From Falsochrobactrum shanghaiense (GTDB lineage: Bacteria > Pseudomonadota > Alphaproteobacteria > Rhizobiales > Rhizobiaceae): a DNA stretch of 64,000 bases. Below the pieces are notes generated by a model that was given only the letters and a program-made list of their open reading frames with translations, did not search any database and was not told where the DNA came from. The stretch is from positions 372,001 to 436,000 of the forward strand of contig NZ_QGDB01000002.1 of NCBI RefSeq assembly GCF_003149535.1, given 5' to 3'. Shown piece by piece: positions 54,090 through 63,091 of this stretch; positions within the stretch are counted from its first letter, which is position 1, and each line of letters opens with the position of its first letter. The position numbers were made by a program, and so were the translations under genes.

Positions 54090-54222
54090 ACGAAGAAAAA
54101 AGCCGCCTGCCAAACGAAACGAATAAGCAAGGAGAATGCCCAAGGCGCAGAACCGGGAAGTGAGGAGCCCGCCACCGCGCTGCAAGAAACATCAAATCAG
54201 GTTGCACTCTGGGAGGAGACGC

Positions 54223-55290
54223 ATGGCCGCTGTTCAATTTGCCGAGGTGAGGAAATCTTTTGGTAATTTCCCCGTCATCAAGGGCGTGGATATTGATATT
54301 GAAGATGGCGAATTTGTCATTCTGGTAGGACCATCGGGCTGCGGCAAGTCGACTCTGCTGCGCATGCTGGCAGGGCTGGAGAATATTTCCGGCGGAGAAA
54401 TCCGCATCGGCGGCAGAACGGTCAATCATTTGCCGCCCAAAGAGCGGGACATTGCAATGGTGTTCCAGAATTATGCTCTTTACCCCCATATGACCGTTTC
54501 AAAAAATATGGCTTTTTCGCTGATGCTCAATTCCGCGCCGCAGGCGGAAATCGATAAGCGCGTCAATTATGCGGCCGATATTCTGGGCCTCAAGAATCTG
54601 CTTGATCGTTATCCCCGTCAGCTTTCCGGCGGGCAGCGCCAGCGTGTGGCGATGGGGCGGGCTATTGTGCGCGACCCGCAGGTCTTTCTCTTTGACGAAC
54701 CGCTTTCCAATCTCGATGCGAAATTGCGTGTCGCCATGCGTTCGGAAATCAAGGAACTGCATCACCGCCTGAAAACCACGACCGTCTACGTGACGCATGA
54801 CCAGATCGAAGCCATGACCATGGCCGACAAGATCGTTGTCATGCATGATGGCAAGGTGGAACAGATCGGCTCGCCGCTCGAACTTTACGATCACCCCAAC
54901 AATTTGTTTGTCGCAGGCTTTATCGGCTCGCCTGCCATGAACATGATCAGGGGCAGGCTCGACCCCGCTGATAGCCGCACTTTCATTGCGGTCGACGGTA
55001 CGCGGCTGCCTTTGACCCATGCTTACCCCCAGGGCGCGGGCAAGGATCTGGTTTATGGGCTTCGTCCTGAATATATCCGGCTCGACAGTGCGGGAGTTTC
55101 CGCACCGGTCGCCGTTATCGAGCCGACCGGTTATGAAACCCATATCGTCGTGAGTTTTGGCGGCGCGGAAATCACCTGTGTTTTCCGAGAGCGGGTCAAT
55201 GCACGCCCCGGCGAGACGATCACGGTTTCGATCGACCCGGGCAATGTTCATCTTTTCGATGAACAAAGTGGAGAGCGCCTGACAGCATGA
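54223..55290 (+). CDS. ABC transporter ATP-binding protein, UgpC/MalK type
   Basis: 355 residues from the ATG at 54223, with GGGAGGAG upstream. Walker [14 protein letters not shown], signature [15 protein letters not shown], Walker [13 protein letters not shown] and switch [15 protein letters not shown]. The C-terminal ~120 residues form the TOBE/OB regulatory domain typical of sugar importers ([17 protein letters not shown]). It energises the sugar importer encoded by the genes at 55427, 56829 and 57773. Its stop overlaps the start of a small gene by 4 nt (ATGA). Confidence 0.92.
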   Translation: MAAVQFAEVRKSFGNFPVIKGVDIDIEDGEFVILVGPSGCGKSTLLRMLAGLENISGGEIRIGGRTVNHLPPKERDIAMVFQNYALYPHMTVSKNMAFSLMLNSAPQAEIDKRVNYAADILGLKNLLDRYPRQLSGGQRQRVAMGRAIVRDPQVFLFDEPLSNLDAKLRVAMRSEIKELHHRLKTTTVYVTHDQIEAMTMADKIVVMHDGKVEQIGSPLELYDHPNNLFVAGFIGSPAMNMIRGRLDPADSRTFIAVDGTRLPLTHAYPQGAGKDLVYGLRPEYIRLDSAGVSAPVAVIEPTGYETHIVVSFGGAEITCVFRERVNARPGETITVSIDPGNVHLFDEQSGERLTA

Positions 55291-55430
55291 CGAAACAGGA
55301 TGCGCTGACGGAGAGGAGCCGTCTGCGTATCCACCGCCTTGCAATTCGTCGCTTGATCGCAGCATTCGACCATTGGGACAGCGAATGCGGCAGGGGAAAA
55401 TGTCCCGAATTTGGAGGAGGAGCATTATGA
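55287..55430 (+). CDS. Small coupled ORF of 47 residues, unrecognised
   Basis: Begins at an ATG overlapping the ATPase stop (ATGA) and ends at a TGA overlapping the ATG of the binding-protein gene (ATGA). There are no stops within and the fit between two genes is exact. The product is a basic helix-forming peptide: [20 protein letters not shown], then a tail with two Cys (ECGRGKCPE) and glycines. The final codons also carry the GGAGGAGGAG ribosome-binding site of the next gene. I do not recognise a family. It may be a true small protein or only a translational coupling device between the ATPase and the much-needed binding protein. Confidence 0.55.
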   Translation: MTKQDALTERSRLRIHRLAIRRLIAAFDHWDSECGRGKCPEFGGGAL

Positions 55431-56737
55431 GCATCAAGAGAAGAACATTCCTTGCCGGAACAGCAAGTCTTGTGGGTGCCAGCAGCCTTTCGGGACTGGG
55501 TATTCGTCCCGCCTTTGCCGCGGAGCCTCAATATACGCCGGAGGAGGGTGCCAGTCTGCGTCTTTTACGCTGGACGCCTTTCGTGAAAGGCGATGAGGAT
55601 AGCTGGCTGGCGAACACCAAGAAGTTCACCGACGCCACCGGCGTCGAAGTGCGCATAGACAAGGAAAGCTGGGAAGATATTCGCCCCAAGGCTGCGGTTG
55701 CGGCGAATGTGGGGTCCGGCCCCGATCTCGTCATGTGCTGGTTTGATGATGCGCATCAATATCCCGAGAAGCTCGTCGACCTGACCGAACTGGGCAATTA
55801 CCTCGACGCCAAATATGGCGGTTTCTATGACGGGTTGAGAGGCTATGCCACGCGCGATGATAAATTCATCGCCATGCCGTTGACCGCCATCGGTAACGCC
55901 ATCGTCTATCGTGACAGCCATATGAAAGCAGCCGGTTTCAGCGAATTTCCGCAGGATACTGCGGGTTTTCTTGAACTATGCAAGGCGATGAAAGCCAAGG
56001 GAACACCAGCTGGCTTTCCGCACGGCAAGGCGGTGGGCGACGGCAATAACTATGCCCACTGGCTTTTGTGGAGCCATGGCGGACAGATGGTCGATGAGAG
56101 CGGGCAAGTCACGATTGACTCACCCGAAACACTTGCGGCGATCAATTACGCCAAGGAGCTTTATGCCACCTTCATTCCCGGCACCGAAAGCTGGCTCGAC
56201 ATCAATAACAACCGTGCTTTTCTCGCAGGGCAGGTCTCGCTGACGGCAAATGGCGTTTCCATCTATTATGCCGCCAAGAACGATGCCGCACTTGCTGAAT
56301 TCGCCGAGGATATGCGCAGCACGAACTTCCCCGTCGGGCCAGTCGGAAAAAGCATAGAATTGCATCAGACCAGTTCCTTGCTGTTGTTCCAGCACACCAA
56401 ATATCCGGAAGCCGCCAAAGCCTATATCAAATTCATGATGGAAGCCGATCAGATGAACGCCTGGATCGAGGGTTCCAGCGCTTATTGCTGCCAGCCATTG
56501 AAGGCTTTTGCTGAAAATCCGGTCTGGACGGCCAATCCGATCCACGCACCTTACGCGCGGGCATCCGAAACCTTGCGTCCGAATGGATATGCGGGTCCGC
56601 TTGGCTATGCCTCGGCGGCGGTCATGGCGGATTATGTGCTGGTCGACATGTTCGCGGCGGCGGTGACCGGGGCTTCCACGCCCGAAGAGGCCATCGCTGG
56701 TGCGAAAAAGCGGGCCGAACGATATTACCGCGTCTGA
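55427..56737 (+). CDS. ABC transporter sugar-binding protein, Tat-type signal (UgpB/MalE-like)
   Basis: 436 residues from the ATG at 55427. The N-terminus [20 protein letters not shown] carries the twin-arginine motif KRRTFL and ends AFA|AEP near residue 31, so it probably leaves folded through the Tat system. The mature family-1 protein contains GSGPDLVMCWFDDAHQYPEK and AFLAGQVSLTANGVSIYY. It should bind the sugar or sugar acid handled by the operon's dehydrogenase and isomerase. A perfect 8-bp hairpin lies just beyond the stop (56752-56777). Confidence 0.9.
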   Translation: MSIKRRTFLAGTASLVGASSLSGLGIRPAFAAEPQYTPEEGASLRLLRWTPFVKGDEDSWLANTKKFTDATGVEVRIDKESWEDIRPKAAVAANVGSGPDLVMCWFDDAHQYPEKLVDLTELGNYLDAKYGGFYDGLRGYATRDDKFIAMPLTAIGNAIVYRDSHMKAAGFSEFPQDTAGFLELCKAMKAKGTPAGFPHGKAVGDGNNYAHWLLWSHGGQMVDESGQVTIDSPETLAAINYAKELYATFIPGTESWLDINNNRAFLAGQVSLTANGVSIYYAAKNDAALAEFAEDMRSTNFPVGPVGKSIELHQTSSLLLFQHTKYPEAAKAYIKFMMEADQMNAWIEGSSAYCCQPLKAFAENPVWTANPIHAPYARASETLRPNGYAGPLGYASAAVMADYVLVDMFAAAVTGASTPEEAIAGAKKRAERYYRV

Positions 56738-56751
56738 TCCGTTGCGGCTTT

Positions 56752-56777
56752 GGGGCGGGATATGATTTTCCCGCCCC
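56752..56777 (+). terminator. Intra-operon hairpin after the sugar-binding protein gene
   Basis: GGGGCGGG (56752-56759) pairs with CCCGCCCC (56770-56777), loop of 10 nt. It sits between the binding-protein and permease genes, the same position as in three other importer operons here. Confidence 0.7.
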
Positions 56778-56828
56778 GCCACCGCTATCGTGCCTTGCCG
56801 TGCTTTGCTTGCCCTGGAGATATGATCC

Positions 56829-57773
56829 ATGACAGTGACGAGTCCTATCGAACCCGGCCCACCGCAGCGCTCCATTCGTACCCGGCTTGGAAACAACCGC
56901 GACATGCTTGGCTTTTTGTTCATGCTGCCTGCGGCGGTTTTCCTGCTCTGCTTTCTGACCTATCCGCTGGGCCTTGGTGTCTGGCTCGGTTTCACCGATA
57001 CGACCATTGGCCGCGACGGTATTTTCATCGGGCTGGAGAATTATGAATTTCTCTGGGACGACAGCGTCTTCTGGCTCTCTGTGTTCAATACGCTCCTGTA
57101 CACATCCGTTGCGTCAGTGCTGAAATTCGCGCTCGGCTTGTGGCTTGCGCTGCTGCTTAATGAGAATCTGCCGATCAAATCCTTCTTCCGCGCAATCGTG
57201 CTGCTGCCCTGGGTGGTGCCCACCGTGCTTTCTGCCCTTGCATTCTGGTGGATATATGATGCGCAGTTTTCCATCCTGTCATGGTCACTGATGAAAATGG
57301 GACTGATCGACCAGCCGATCAATTTTCTCGGCGATCCCAATAATGCGCGCGCATCGGTGATTGCAGCCAATATCTGGCGCGGCATTCCCTTCGTGGCGAT
57401 CTCGCTGCTTGCAGGGCTGCAAACAATTCCCGCTTCGCTGCAGGAGGCGGCATCGCTGGATGGTGCATCGAGCTGGCAACGCTTCCGCTATGTGACATTG
57501 CCCATGCTCACCCCGATCATTGCCGTGGTCATGACCTTCTCGGTATTGTTCACATTCACCGATTTTCAGCTCATCTATGTGCTGACCAAAGGCGGCCCGG
57601 TCAATGCGACGCACCTTATGGCGACGCTGTCTTTCCAGCGCGCGATCCCCGGTGGCCAATTGGGTGAGGGGGCGGCCATTGCGGTTGCGATGATCCCCTT
57701 TCTGCTTGCGGCCATCATGTTCTCCTTCTTCGGCTTGCAGCGCCGCAAATGGCAGCAGGGCGGGGGCGATTGA
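56829..57773 (+). CDS. ABC transporter permease, MalF/UgpA type
   Basis: 314 residues. A hydrophilic N-terminus (to about residue 30) is followed by six helices; FLFMLPAAVFLLCFLTYPLG is the first. The EAA loop is LQEAASLDGASSWQRFRYVT, then LPMLTPIIAVVMTFSVLFTF. It overlaps the next permease gene by 1 nt. It forms the channel with that gene's product. Confidence 0.92.
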   Translation: MTVTSPIEPGPPQRSIRTRLGNNRDMLGFLFMLPAAVFLLCFLTYPLGLGVWLGFTDTTIGRDGIFIGLENYEFLWDDSVFWLSVFNTLLYTSVASVLKFALGLWLALLLNENLPIKSFFRAIVLLPWVVPTVLSALAFWWIYDAQFSILSWSLMKMGLIDQPINFLGDPNNARASVIAANIWRGIPFVAISLLAGLQTIPASLQEAASLDGASSWQRFRYVTLPMLTPIIAVVMTFSVLFTFTDFQLIYVLTKGGPVNATHLMATLSFQRAIPGGQLGEGAAIAVAMIPFLLAAIMFSFFGLQRRKWQQGGGD

Positions 57774-58690
57774 TGACGGAGACGAGCATGAATACCATTT
57801 CTAAAACGGCTCATGATAAAGCTTTGAGCGACGATACGCAGGGCATGTCCTATCTCAACCGCCTGCCGCGGCGGATCGTGGTGCTTTATCTGCCGCTCGC
57901 ACTTTTTGTTTTCGTGCTGCTGTTTCCATTTTACTGGATGGCGATCACTGCGGTGAAACCCAATGCGCAATTGACCGATTACGATAATTACAGCCCCTTC
58001 TGGGTGGTCGGCGCGACCTTGGACCATATCAAATATCTGCTGTTCGAGACGTCTTATCCGGGTTGGCTGTGGAACACGATGCTGGTTGCGATGGCGTCTA
58101 CCATCCTCTCGCTCATTGCTTCTGTGGCGGGGGCCTATGCTATCGAGCGCATTCGCTTTACCGGTTCGCGTTCGGTGGGCCTGCTGATTTTCCTGGCCTA
58201 TCTCGTGCCGCCATCCATCCTGTTCATTCCGCTTGCCTTCATCGTCTTCAAGATCGGCATTTATGATTCCCGCCTCGCGCTGATCTTTACCTATCCGACC
58301 TTTCTCATCCCGTTCTGTACCTGGTTGCTGATGGGGTATTTTCGCTCAATTCCCTTCGAACTTGAGGAAAGCGCGCTGGTGGATGGTGCAAATCGCTGGC
58401 AGATACTCACCAAGATCATCCTGCCTCTGGCGGTCCCGGGGCTGATTTCAGCAGGCATATTCGCCTTCACCCTTTCATGGAACGAATTCATCTATGCCCT
58501 GACATTCATTCAGTCTTCCGAAAACAAGACTGTGCCGGTGGGGGTGCTGACCGAACTGGTGCGCGGCGATATTTTCGAATGGGGCGCGCTGATGGCGGGG
58601 GCGCTGTTCGGGTCGCTGCCGGTCGTCATCCTCTATTCCTTCTTCGTCGACTATTATGTCTCGTCCATGACAGGCGCAGTGAAGGAATGA
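57773..58690 (+). CDS. ABC transporter permease, MalG/UgpE type
   Basis: 305 residues from the ATG at 57773 that overlaps the previous stop (TGATG); an ATG at 57788 is possible. Six membrane helices and the MalG EAA region ELEESALVDGANRWQILTKI are present. This ends the operon that began at 51624. The same repeat family found elsewhere (58725-58776) follows and may serve as the end of the transcript. Confidence 0.9.
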   Translation: MTETSMNTISKTAHDKALSDDTQGMSYLNRLPRRIVVLYLPLALFVFVLLFPFYWMAITAVKPNAQLTDYDNYSPFWVVGATLDHIKYLLFETSYPGWLWNTMLVAMASTILSLIASVAGAYAIERIRFTGSRSVGLLIFLAYLVPPSILFIPLAFIVFKIGIYDSRLALIFTYPTFLIPFCTWLLMGYFRSIPFELEESALVDGANRWQILTKIILPLAVPGLISAGIFAFTLSWNEFIYALTFIQSSENKTVPVGVLTELVRGDIFEWGALMAGALFGSLPVVILYSFFVDYYVSSMTGAVKE

Positions 58691-58724
58691 GTTCTATCGG
58701 GGCGGCTTTTCATCGCTTTATCGT

Positions 58725-58776
58725 GTCGCATTATGCGAGGAAAAGCCGTTTCATAGTTTTGCCGGAAATGCTCTAA
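58725..58776. repeat. Dispersed intergenic repeat, short form
   Basis: Contains TCGCATTATGCGA (a near-perfect palindrome) followed by AAAGCCGTTTCATAGTTTTG and ends GCCGGAAATGCTC, the family box of the larger copies. The central palindrome of module 2 is missing, so it is a shortened member. Confidence 0.75.
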
Positions 58777-58854
58777 TTCTAGCTCTTCGCCAAACCGAGT
58801 CGCGCATGGCGCGTTTGGGCTTCAGATAAGCGGATGAACAGAAAGGCAGTCCGG

Positions 58855-60483
58855 ATGTCGCAACGAGTTTCTGCTCTTGCACCGTTTCAGAACAAAACCT
58901 TTCGCGGATTGTGGTCCGCCACGCTGGTTTCCAATCTGGGCGGTCTGGTGCAGACGGTCGGCGCGGGCTGGATGATGGCCACCATCGCCCATTCCGATGC
59001 GATGGTCGCCTTGGTGCAGGCATCAACGACATTGCCGATCATGATTTTCTCCGTTGCCGCAGGGGCGCTGGCCGATAATTTCGACCGGCGGCGCATCATG
59101 CTGACTGCGCAGAGCATGCTGCTGCTGGTATCTTTTGCCCTGGCTGCCTTCGCCTATATGGGGGCGCTTACACCATGGATGCTGCTGGGCTTTACTTTCC
59201 TGATAGGCTGCGGCGGCGCATTGCATAATCCGTCATGGCAGGCCTCGATGGGCGACATCGTTCCCCGCGCGGACCTGCCTGCGGCGGTTGCTCTCAACAG
59301 CATGAGCTTCAATCTCATGCGCAGCATCGGACCGGCGATCGGCGGACTGATCGTAGCAATTGCCGGGGCGGCTTTCGCCTTTCTTTTCAATGCCATGAGC
59401 TATTTTGTTCTCATTATAGCGCTATGGCGTTGGAAGCCGCAAATCGCCAAGTCTGTTCTGCCGCGCGAGACATTCGGTTCGGCAATGATGGCGGGATTGC
59501 GCTATGCGTCCATGTCGCCAAACCTTCTGAAAGTCATGTTTCGTGCCTTTCTCTTTGGCTTTTCTGCGGTCATCATATTGGCGCTTCTGCCATTGGTCGC
59601 ACGCGATCTGGTGCAGGGCACAGCGCTGACTTACGGCATCATGCTCGGCTTTTTCGGACTGGGCGCGATTGGCGGTGCGCTCGCAAGCGCACACTTGCGT
59701 GAGCTTTTGGGCAATGAATGGCTGGTTCGCTGCGCGTTTCTGGTTTTTGCCATAAGTTGCGCGCTGCTTGCGCTCAGCAGGAATGTATGGCTCGGATGCC
59801 TGTTTCTGCTTCCGGCGGGCATGTCATGGGTTCTGGCGCTTTCGCTCTTCAATATGACGGTGCAGCTTTCCACGCCGCGCTGGGTGGTGGGGCGGGCTTT
59901 GGCGCTCTATCAGACCGCCACTTTCGGCGGCATGGCGGCTGGCAGCTGGCTATGGGGAGCAATGGCCGATGAATATAGCGCTCCCACCGCCTTGATGGTG
60001 GCGGCTGTGGTTCTTGTATTTGGAGCGCTGATCGGTTTCTTGCTGCCGCAGCCGGAGTTTGAATCGCTCAATCTCGATCCGCTCAATCATTTCAGCGAAC
60101 CGAAGCTGCGCCTTGACCTTCGCTCACGCAGCGGCCCGATCATGATCATGGTCGATTATAAGATCGCGCAGGAAGATGTTCCGGCCTTTCTGGCCGCCAT
60201 GACCCTGCGTCGACGCATCCGCATTCGCGATGGCGCGCGGCAATGGGCGCTGCTGCGCGATCTGGAAAATCCGGAGACATGGACCGAAAGTTACCATGTG
60301 CCGACATGGGTGGAATATGTGCGCCATAATCAGCGCCGGACCCAATCCGACGCTGAAGTGTCAGAACGCCTGTTCGCTCTTCATCAGGGCGACAAGCCGC
60401 CTGTGGTTCATCGCATGATCGAACGCCAGACGGTGCCTGTGCGCGACGACATGGCGCTCAAGCCCCATCTCGACGTGCCATAA
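58855..60483 (+). CDS. MFS transporter, MFS_3 (EntS-like) family
   Basis: About 542 residues from the ATG at 58855, with AAAGG 8 nt upstream; an ATG at 58834 is in frame and possible. About 12 membrane helices follow. The loop GALADNFDRRRIMLTAQSML is the MFS motif, and GFFGLGAIGGALASAHLREL is typical of the EntS-like branch. The last ~130 residues form a soluble tail (ARQWALLRDLENPETWTESY, then HVPTWVEYVRHNQRRT) characteristic of this family. The likely role is export of a small molecule; the substrate is unknown. Confidence 0.85.
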   Translation: MSQRVSALAPFQNKTFRGLWSATLVSNLGGLVQTVGAGWMMATIAHSDAMVALVQASTTLPIMIFSVAAGALADNFDRRRIMLTAQSMLLLVSFALAAFAYMGALTPWMLLGFTFLIGCGGALHNPSWQASMGDIVPRADLPAAVALNSMSFNLMRSIGPAIGGLIVAIAGAAFAFLFNAMSYFVLIIALWRWKPQIAKSVLPRETFGSAMMAGLRYASMSPNLLKVMFRAFLFGFSAVIILALLPLVARDLVQGTALTYGIMLGFFGLGAIGGALASAHLRELLGNEWLVRCAFLVFAISCALLALSRNVWLGCLFLLPAGMSWVLALSLFNMTVQLSTPRWVVGRALALYQTATFGGMAAGSWLWGAMADEYSAPTALMVAAVVLVFGALIGFLLPQPEFESLNLDPLNHFSEPKLRLDLRSRSGPIMIMVDYKIAQEDVPAFLAAMTLRRRIRIRDGARQWALLRDLENPETWTESYHVPTWVEYVRHNQRRTQSDAEVSERLFALHQGDKPPVVHRMIERQTVPVRDDMALKPHLDVP

Positions 60484-60536
60484 CGAGACAGGGCACAGCC
60501 CCGGAAACGCGTAAGAAGGCTTTCGGGTGAGGGAAA

Positions 60537-61283
60537 TCAGCTCGTAACCTGCTGTCCCTTCGTCGGATCGGGAATGACGACCAGCGTGCTGCCGTCACGC
60601 ACATTATCGTAGAGATCGATTATATCCTGATTGAGCAGGCGGATACAGCCTGATGAAACAGCCTTGCCGATGCTCCATTCCTCTGGCGAGCCATGAATGC
60701 GGTAAAGCGTGTCGCCTCCACCGTCATGTATATATAAGGCGCGTGCGCCCAATGGGTTTTTGAGGCCGGGCGGCATGCCTCCATTGGCGATGCTATAGGG
60801 TTCAAGCGAGGGCTGGCGAGCGACCATTTCATCGGGCGGCGTCCAGCGCGGCCATTGCCGCTTATAAGCAATCCTCGCGCGTCCTGCCCATGAAAACCCG
60901 TCGCGTCCCACGCCGATGCCGTAGCGCATTGCCCGCCCATTGCCGCGCACATGATAAAGAAACTTGTTCGGCGTATCGACGATCACCGTACCGGGCGCTT
61001 CACTGGTCGGATAATCGACTTCCTGCCGCCAGAATTTCGGGTCCACCTTGCTGACATCTACCGCTGGCAGCGGAAATTGCTCTTCAGGCATGGCCTGATA
61101 CATGAGGGGCACAGCCCGTATCGGCTGCGACGGTGCCGGTGCCGTGGACGGCTGGGAAGGCGGTGCCGCCGAAACACAGCCCGAAAGCGCCATGGCGCCT
61201 GCCCCAAATAAAAAAGCGCGGCGTGTCGCCAATCCATGTTTTGAAAAAAGGGAGCTTTTATTGTCGGGCAATCCATCCGGCAT
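60537..61283 (-). CDS. L,D-transpeptidase (YkuD family), lipoprotein with Tat-like signal
   Basis: 248 residues. The N-terminus has TRRAFLFGAGAMALSGCVSA: twin Arg21-Arg22 and a lipobox LSGC (Cys36), so export and lipid attachment are likely. The YkuD domain holds the catalytic motif HGSPEEWSIGKAVSSGCIRL (His, then SxGCIR with the nucleophilic Cys), as in ErfK/YbiS. It forms 3-3 cross-links in peptidoglycan or links the outer membrane protein to the wall. No operon partner is obvious; the next gene (xseA) is the same direction but separate. Confidence 0.92.
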   Translation of the reverse strand: MPDGLPDNKSSLFSKHGLATRRAFLFGAGAMALSGCVSAAPPSQPSTAPAPSQPIRAVPLMYQAMPEEQFPLPAVDVSKVDPKFWRQEVDYPTSEAPGTVIVDTPNKFLYHVRGNGRAMRYGIGVGRDGFSWAGRARIAYKRQWPRWTPPDEMVARQPSLEPYSIANGGMPPGLKNPLGARALYIHDGGGDTLYRIHGSPEEWSIGKAVSSGCIRLLNQDIIDLYDNVRDGSTLVVIPDPTKGQQVTS

Positions 61284-61435
61284 TCTGCAACTCTTCCACG
61301 TCGATTCAACAATTTATGATCAATGTCCCGCTTTGCGGAGCGGGAAGGAAGATGCAGAAAAAGGGGAGAAAACTTAAGCCAGCCTTAAGAGAGGGCCAGC
61401 GCCGCAACAATGGGGCAGGATTTGCCACCACGACC

Positions 61436-63022
61436 TCAAAATAAAGACCCCTGACCCGAGGGACCAGTGGATGTTTTGCGGCCGGAGGGAGCTGCCGAAC
61501 TTTTGGAAACGGGTGTTTCTCCCGCTATGGCGGCAATATCGCCGTCACGGAATCGAAGCGATAAGGTATCCCCATCTGAAATGGCAGCCGCCTGTTTGAC
61601 CGGATTGCCATCCGCGTCGAAAACAACGGCGAACCCCCGCTCCAGCACACTTTCATAGGACAGTGTGCGCATGAGCCGTTCCAGTTCCTGCCCGCGCCTG
61701 CGAATGCGTTCGATGGTGACGCCTATTGCCTGATCGCGGCGGCGATCAAGCTGATCGATCGTTGCCTTGGCCTGCTGCATATGCCGCAGCAAGGGGCTTG
61801 CCACCAGCCGTCCGGCGCGATGCGCAAAGAGCGTGCGCCTTTCCCGCAAGAAAGCTTCCAGCCCGCGCGGCAGGCGCTGGCCGAGCATATTCGTGTTGCG
61901 CTTCTGCTCATCAAAACGCCGTTGCAGCAGCCGCGGCGATAATTGACGCGCATGTCCTTCAAAGTGAACGCGTTTCTTTTGGGTGTTGACAAACAGTGCC
62001 CGCGTGAGGCGCGAAGCCGCTTCGTCATAACGGCGGCGGGGCAGGGCCAGCAATTGATCGGCAGAAGGCAAAGCCCGCGCGCAGGCACGGTGCGCCTGTC
62101 GTTTCAGATCGATAAAGCGCGATATGGCTGCGTTCAGGCGTGCCGAAAGCGTTGCGACCGTAGCCGCCAGATCAGCCTTGACCGGAACGGCCATCTCAGC
62201 GGCGCCGGTCGGTGTGGGCGCGCGAACATCGGCGGCAAGATCGATCAATGTCCAGTCGGTTTCATGGCCGACGGCGGAAATTATCGGGATGTTTGATGCG
62301 GCAACCGCACGCACCACCACTTCATCGTTGAAACCCCAGAGATCCTCCAGACTGCCGCCACCGCGCGCGACGATCAGCACGTCCGGGCGCGGGATGGAGC
62401 CATTTTCTGAAATATTGTTGAAGCCTTCGACCGCCCCGGCGACTTCCGCGCCGCTGGTCTCTCCCTGAACGCGCACGGGCCAGACCAGCACATGCAAGGG
62501 ATAGCGGTCCGAAATACGATGGATGATGTCGCGGATTACCGCGCCGGTCGGGGATGTCACGACCCCGATCACGCGTGGCATGAAAGGCAGCAATTGCTTG
62601 GCGGCGGGGTCGAACAGTCCTTCAGCGGCAAGACGGCGCTTGCGCTCTTCGAGCAGTGCCATGAGCGCGCCTGCACCCGCCGGCTCCATCTGTTCGATAA
62701 CGATCTGGTATTTGGACGAGCCGGGATAGGTCGTCAGCTTGCCGGTGGCAATGACTTCCATCCCCTCTTCGGGGCGAAAGCGCAAACGGCTCATCGAGCC
62801 GCGCCATATGACCGCTTCGAGCCGCGCCCGGTCATCCTTGAGCGCGAAATAGGCATGGCCTGACGAGTGTGGCCCGCGATAACCGGAAATCTCCCCGCGC
62901 ACGCGAATATGCGAAAATGCGCTCTCGACCGTGCGCTTGAGCGCGCCGGAAATTTCGGAAACGCTATATTCGGCTACATTGGAAGCAGCCTCACCAAAAC
63001 TCGAATCGGAACCCATGCTCAT
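61436..63022 (-). CDS. xseA: Exodeoxyribonuclease VII large subunit
   Basis: 528 residues. The N-terminal OB-fold shows [20 protein letters not shown], the catalytic region contains [20 protein letters not shown] and [16 protein letters not shown], and [20 protein letters not shown] is the XseA hallmark. A long coiled-coil stretch follows before [15 protein letters not shown]. The length is slightly above the E. coli protein (456) because of the tail, as is common in alphaproteobacteria. Acts with XseB to cut single-stranded DNA ends. Confidence 0.94.
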   Translation of the reverse strand: MSMGSDSSFGEAASNVAEYSVSEISGALKRTVESAFSHIRVRGEISGYRGPHSSGHAYFALKDDRARLEAVIWRGSMSRLRFRPEEGMEVIATGKLTTYPGSSKYQIVIEQMEPAGAGALMALLEERKRRLAAEGLFDPAAKQLLPFMPRVIGVVTSPTGAVIRDIIHRISDRYPLHVLVWPVRVQGETSGAEVAGAVEGFNNISENGSIPRPDVLIVARGGGSLEDLWGFNDEVVVRAVAASNIPIISAVGHETDWTLIDLAADVRAPTPTGAAEMAVPVKADLAATVATLSARLNAAISRFIDLKRQAHRACARALPSADQLLALPRRRYDEAASRLTRALFVNTQKKRVHFEGHARQLSPRLLQRRFDEQKRNTNMLGQRLPRGLEAFLRERRTLFAHRAGRLVASPLLRHMQQAKATIDQLDRRRDQAIGVTIERIRRRGQELERLMRTLSYESVLERGFAVVFDADGNPVKQAAAISDGDTLSLRFRDGDIAAIAGETPVSKSSAAPSGRKTSTGPSGQGSLF

Positions 63023-63091
63023 CCCGTTATTGGTTATCTGGTGCCGCGATACGTCAACTGGTCAATACGCCGCCCCGGTGACTATCCCCGC

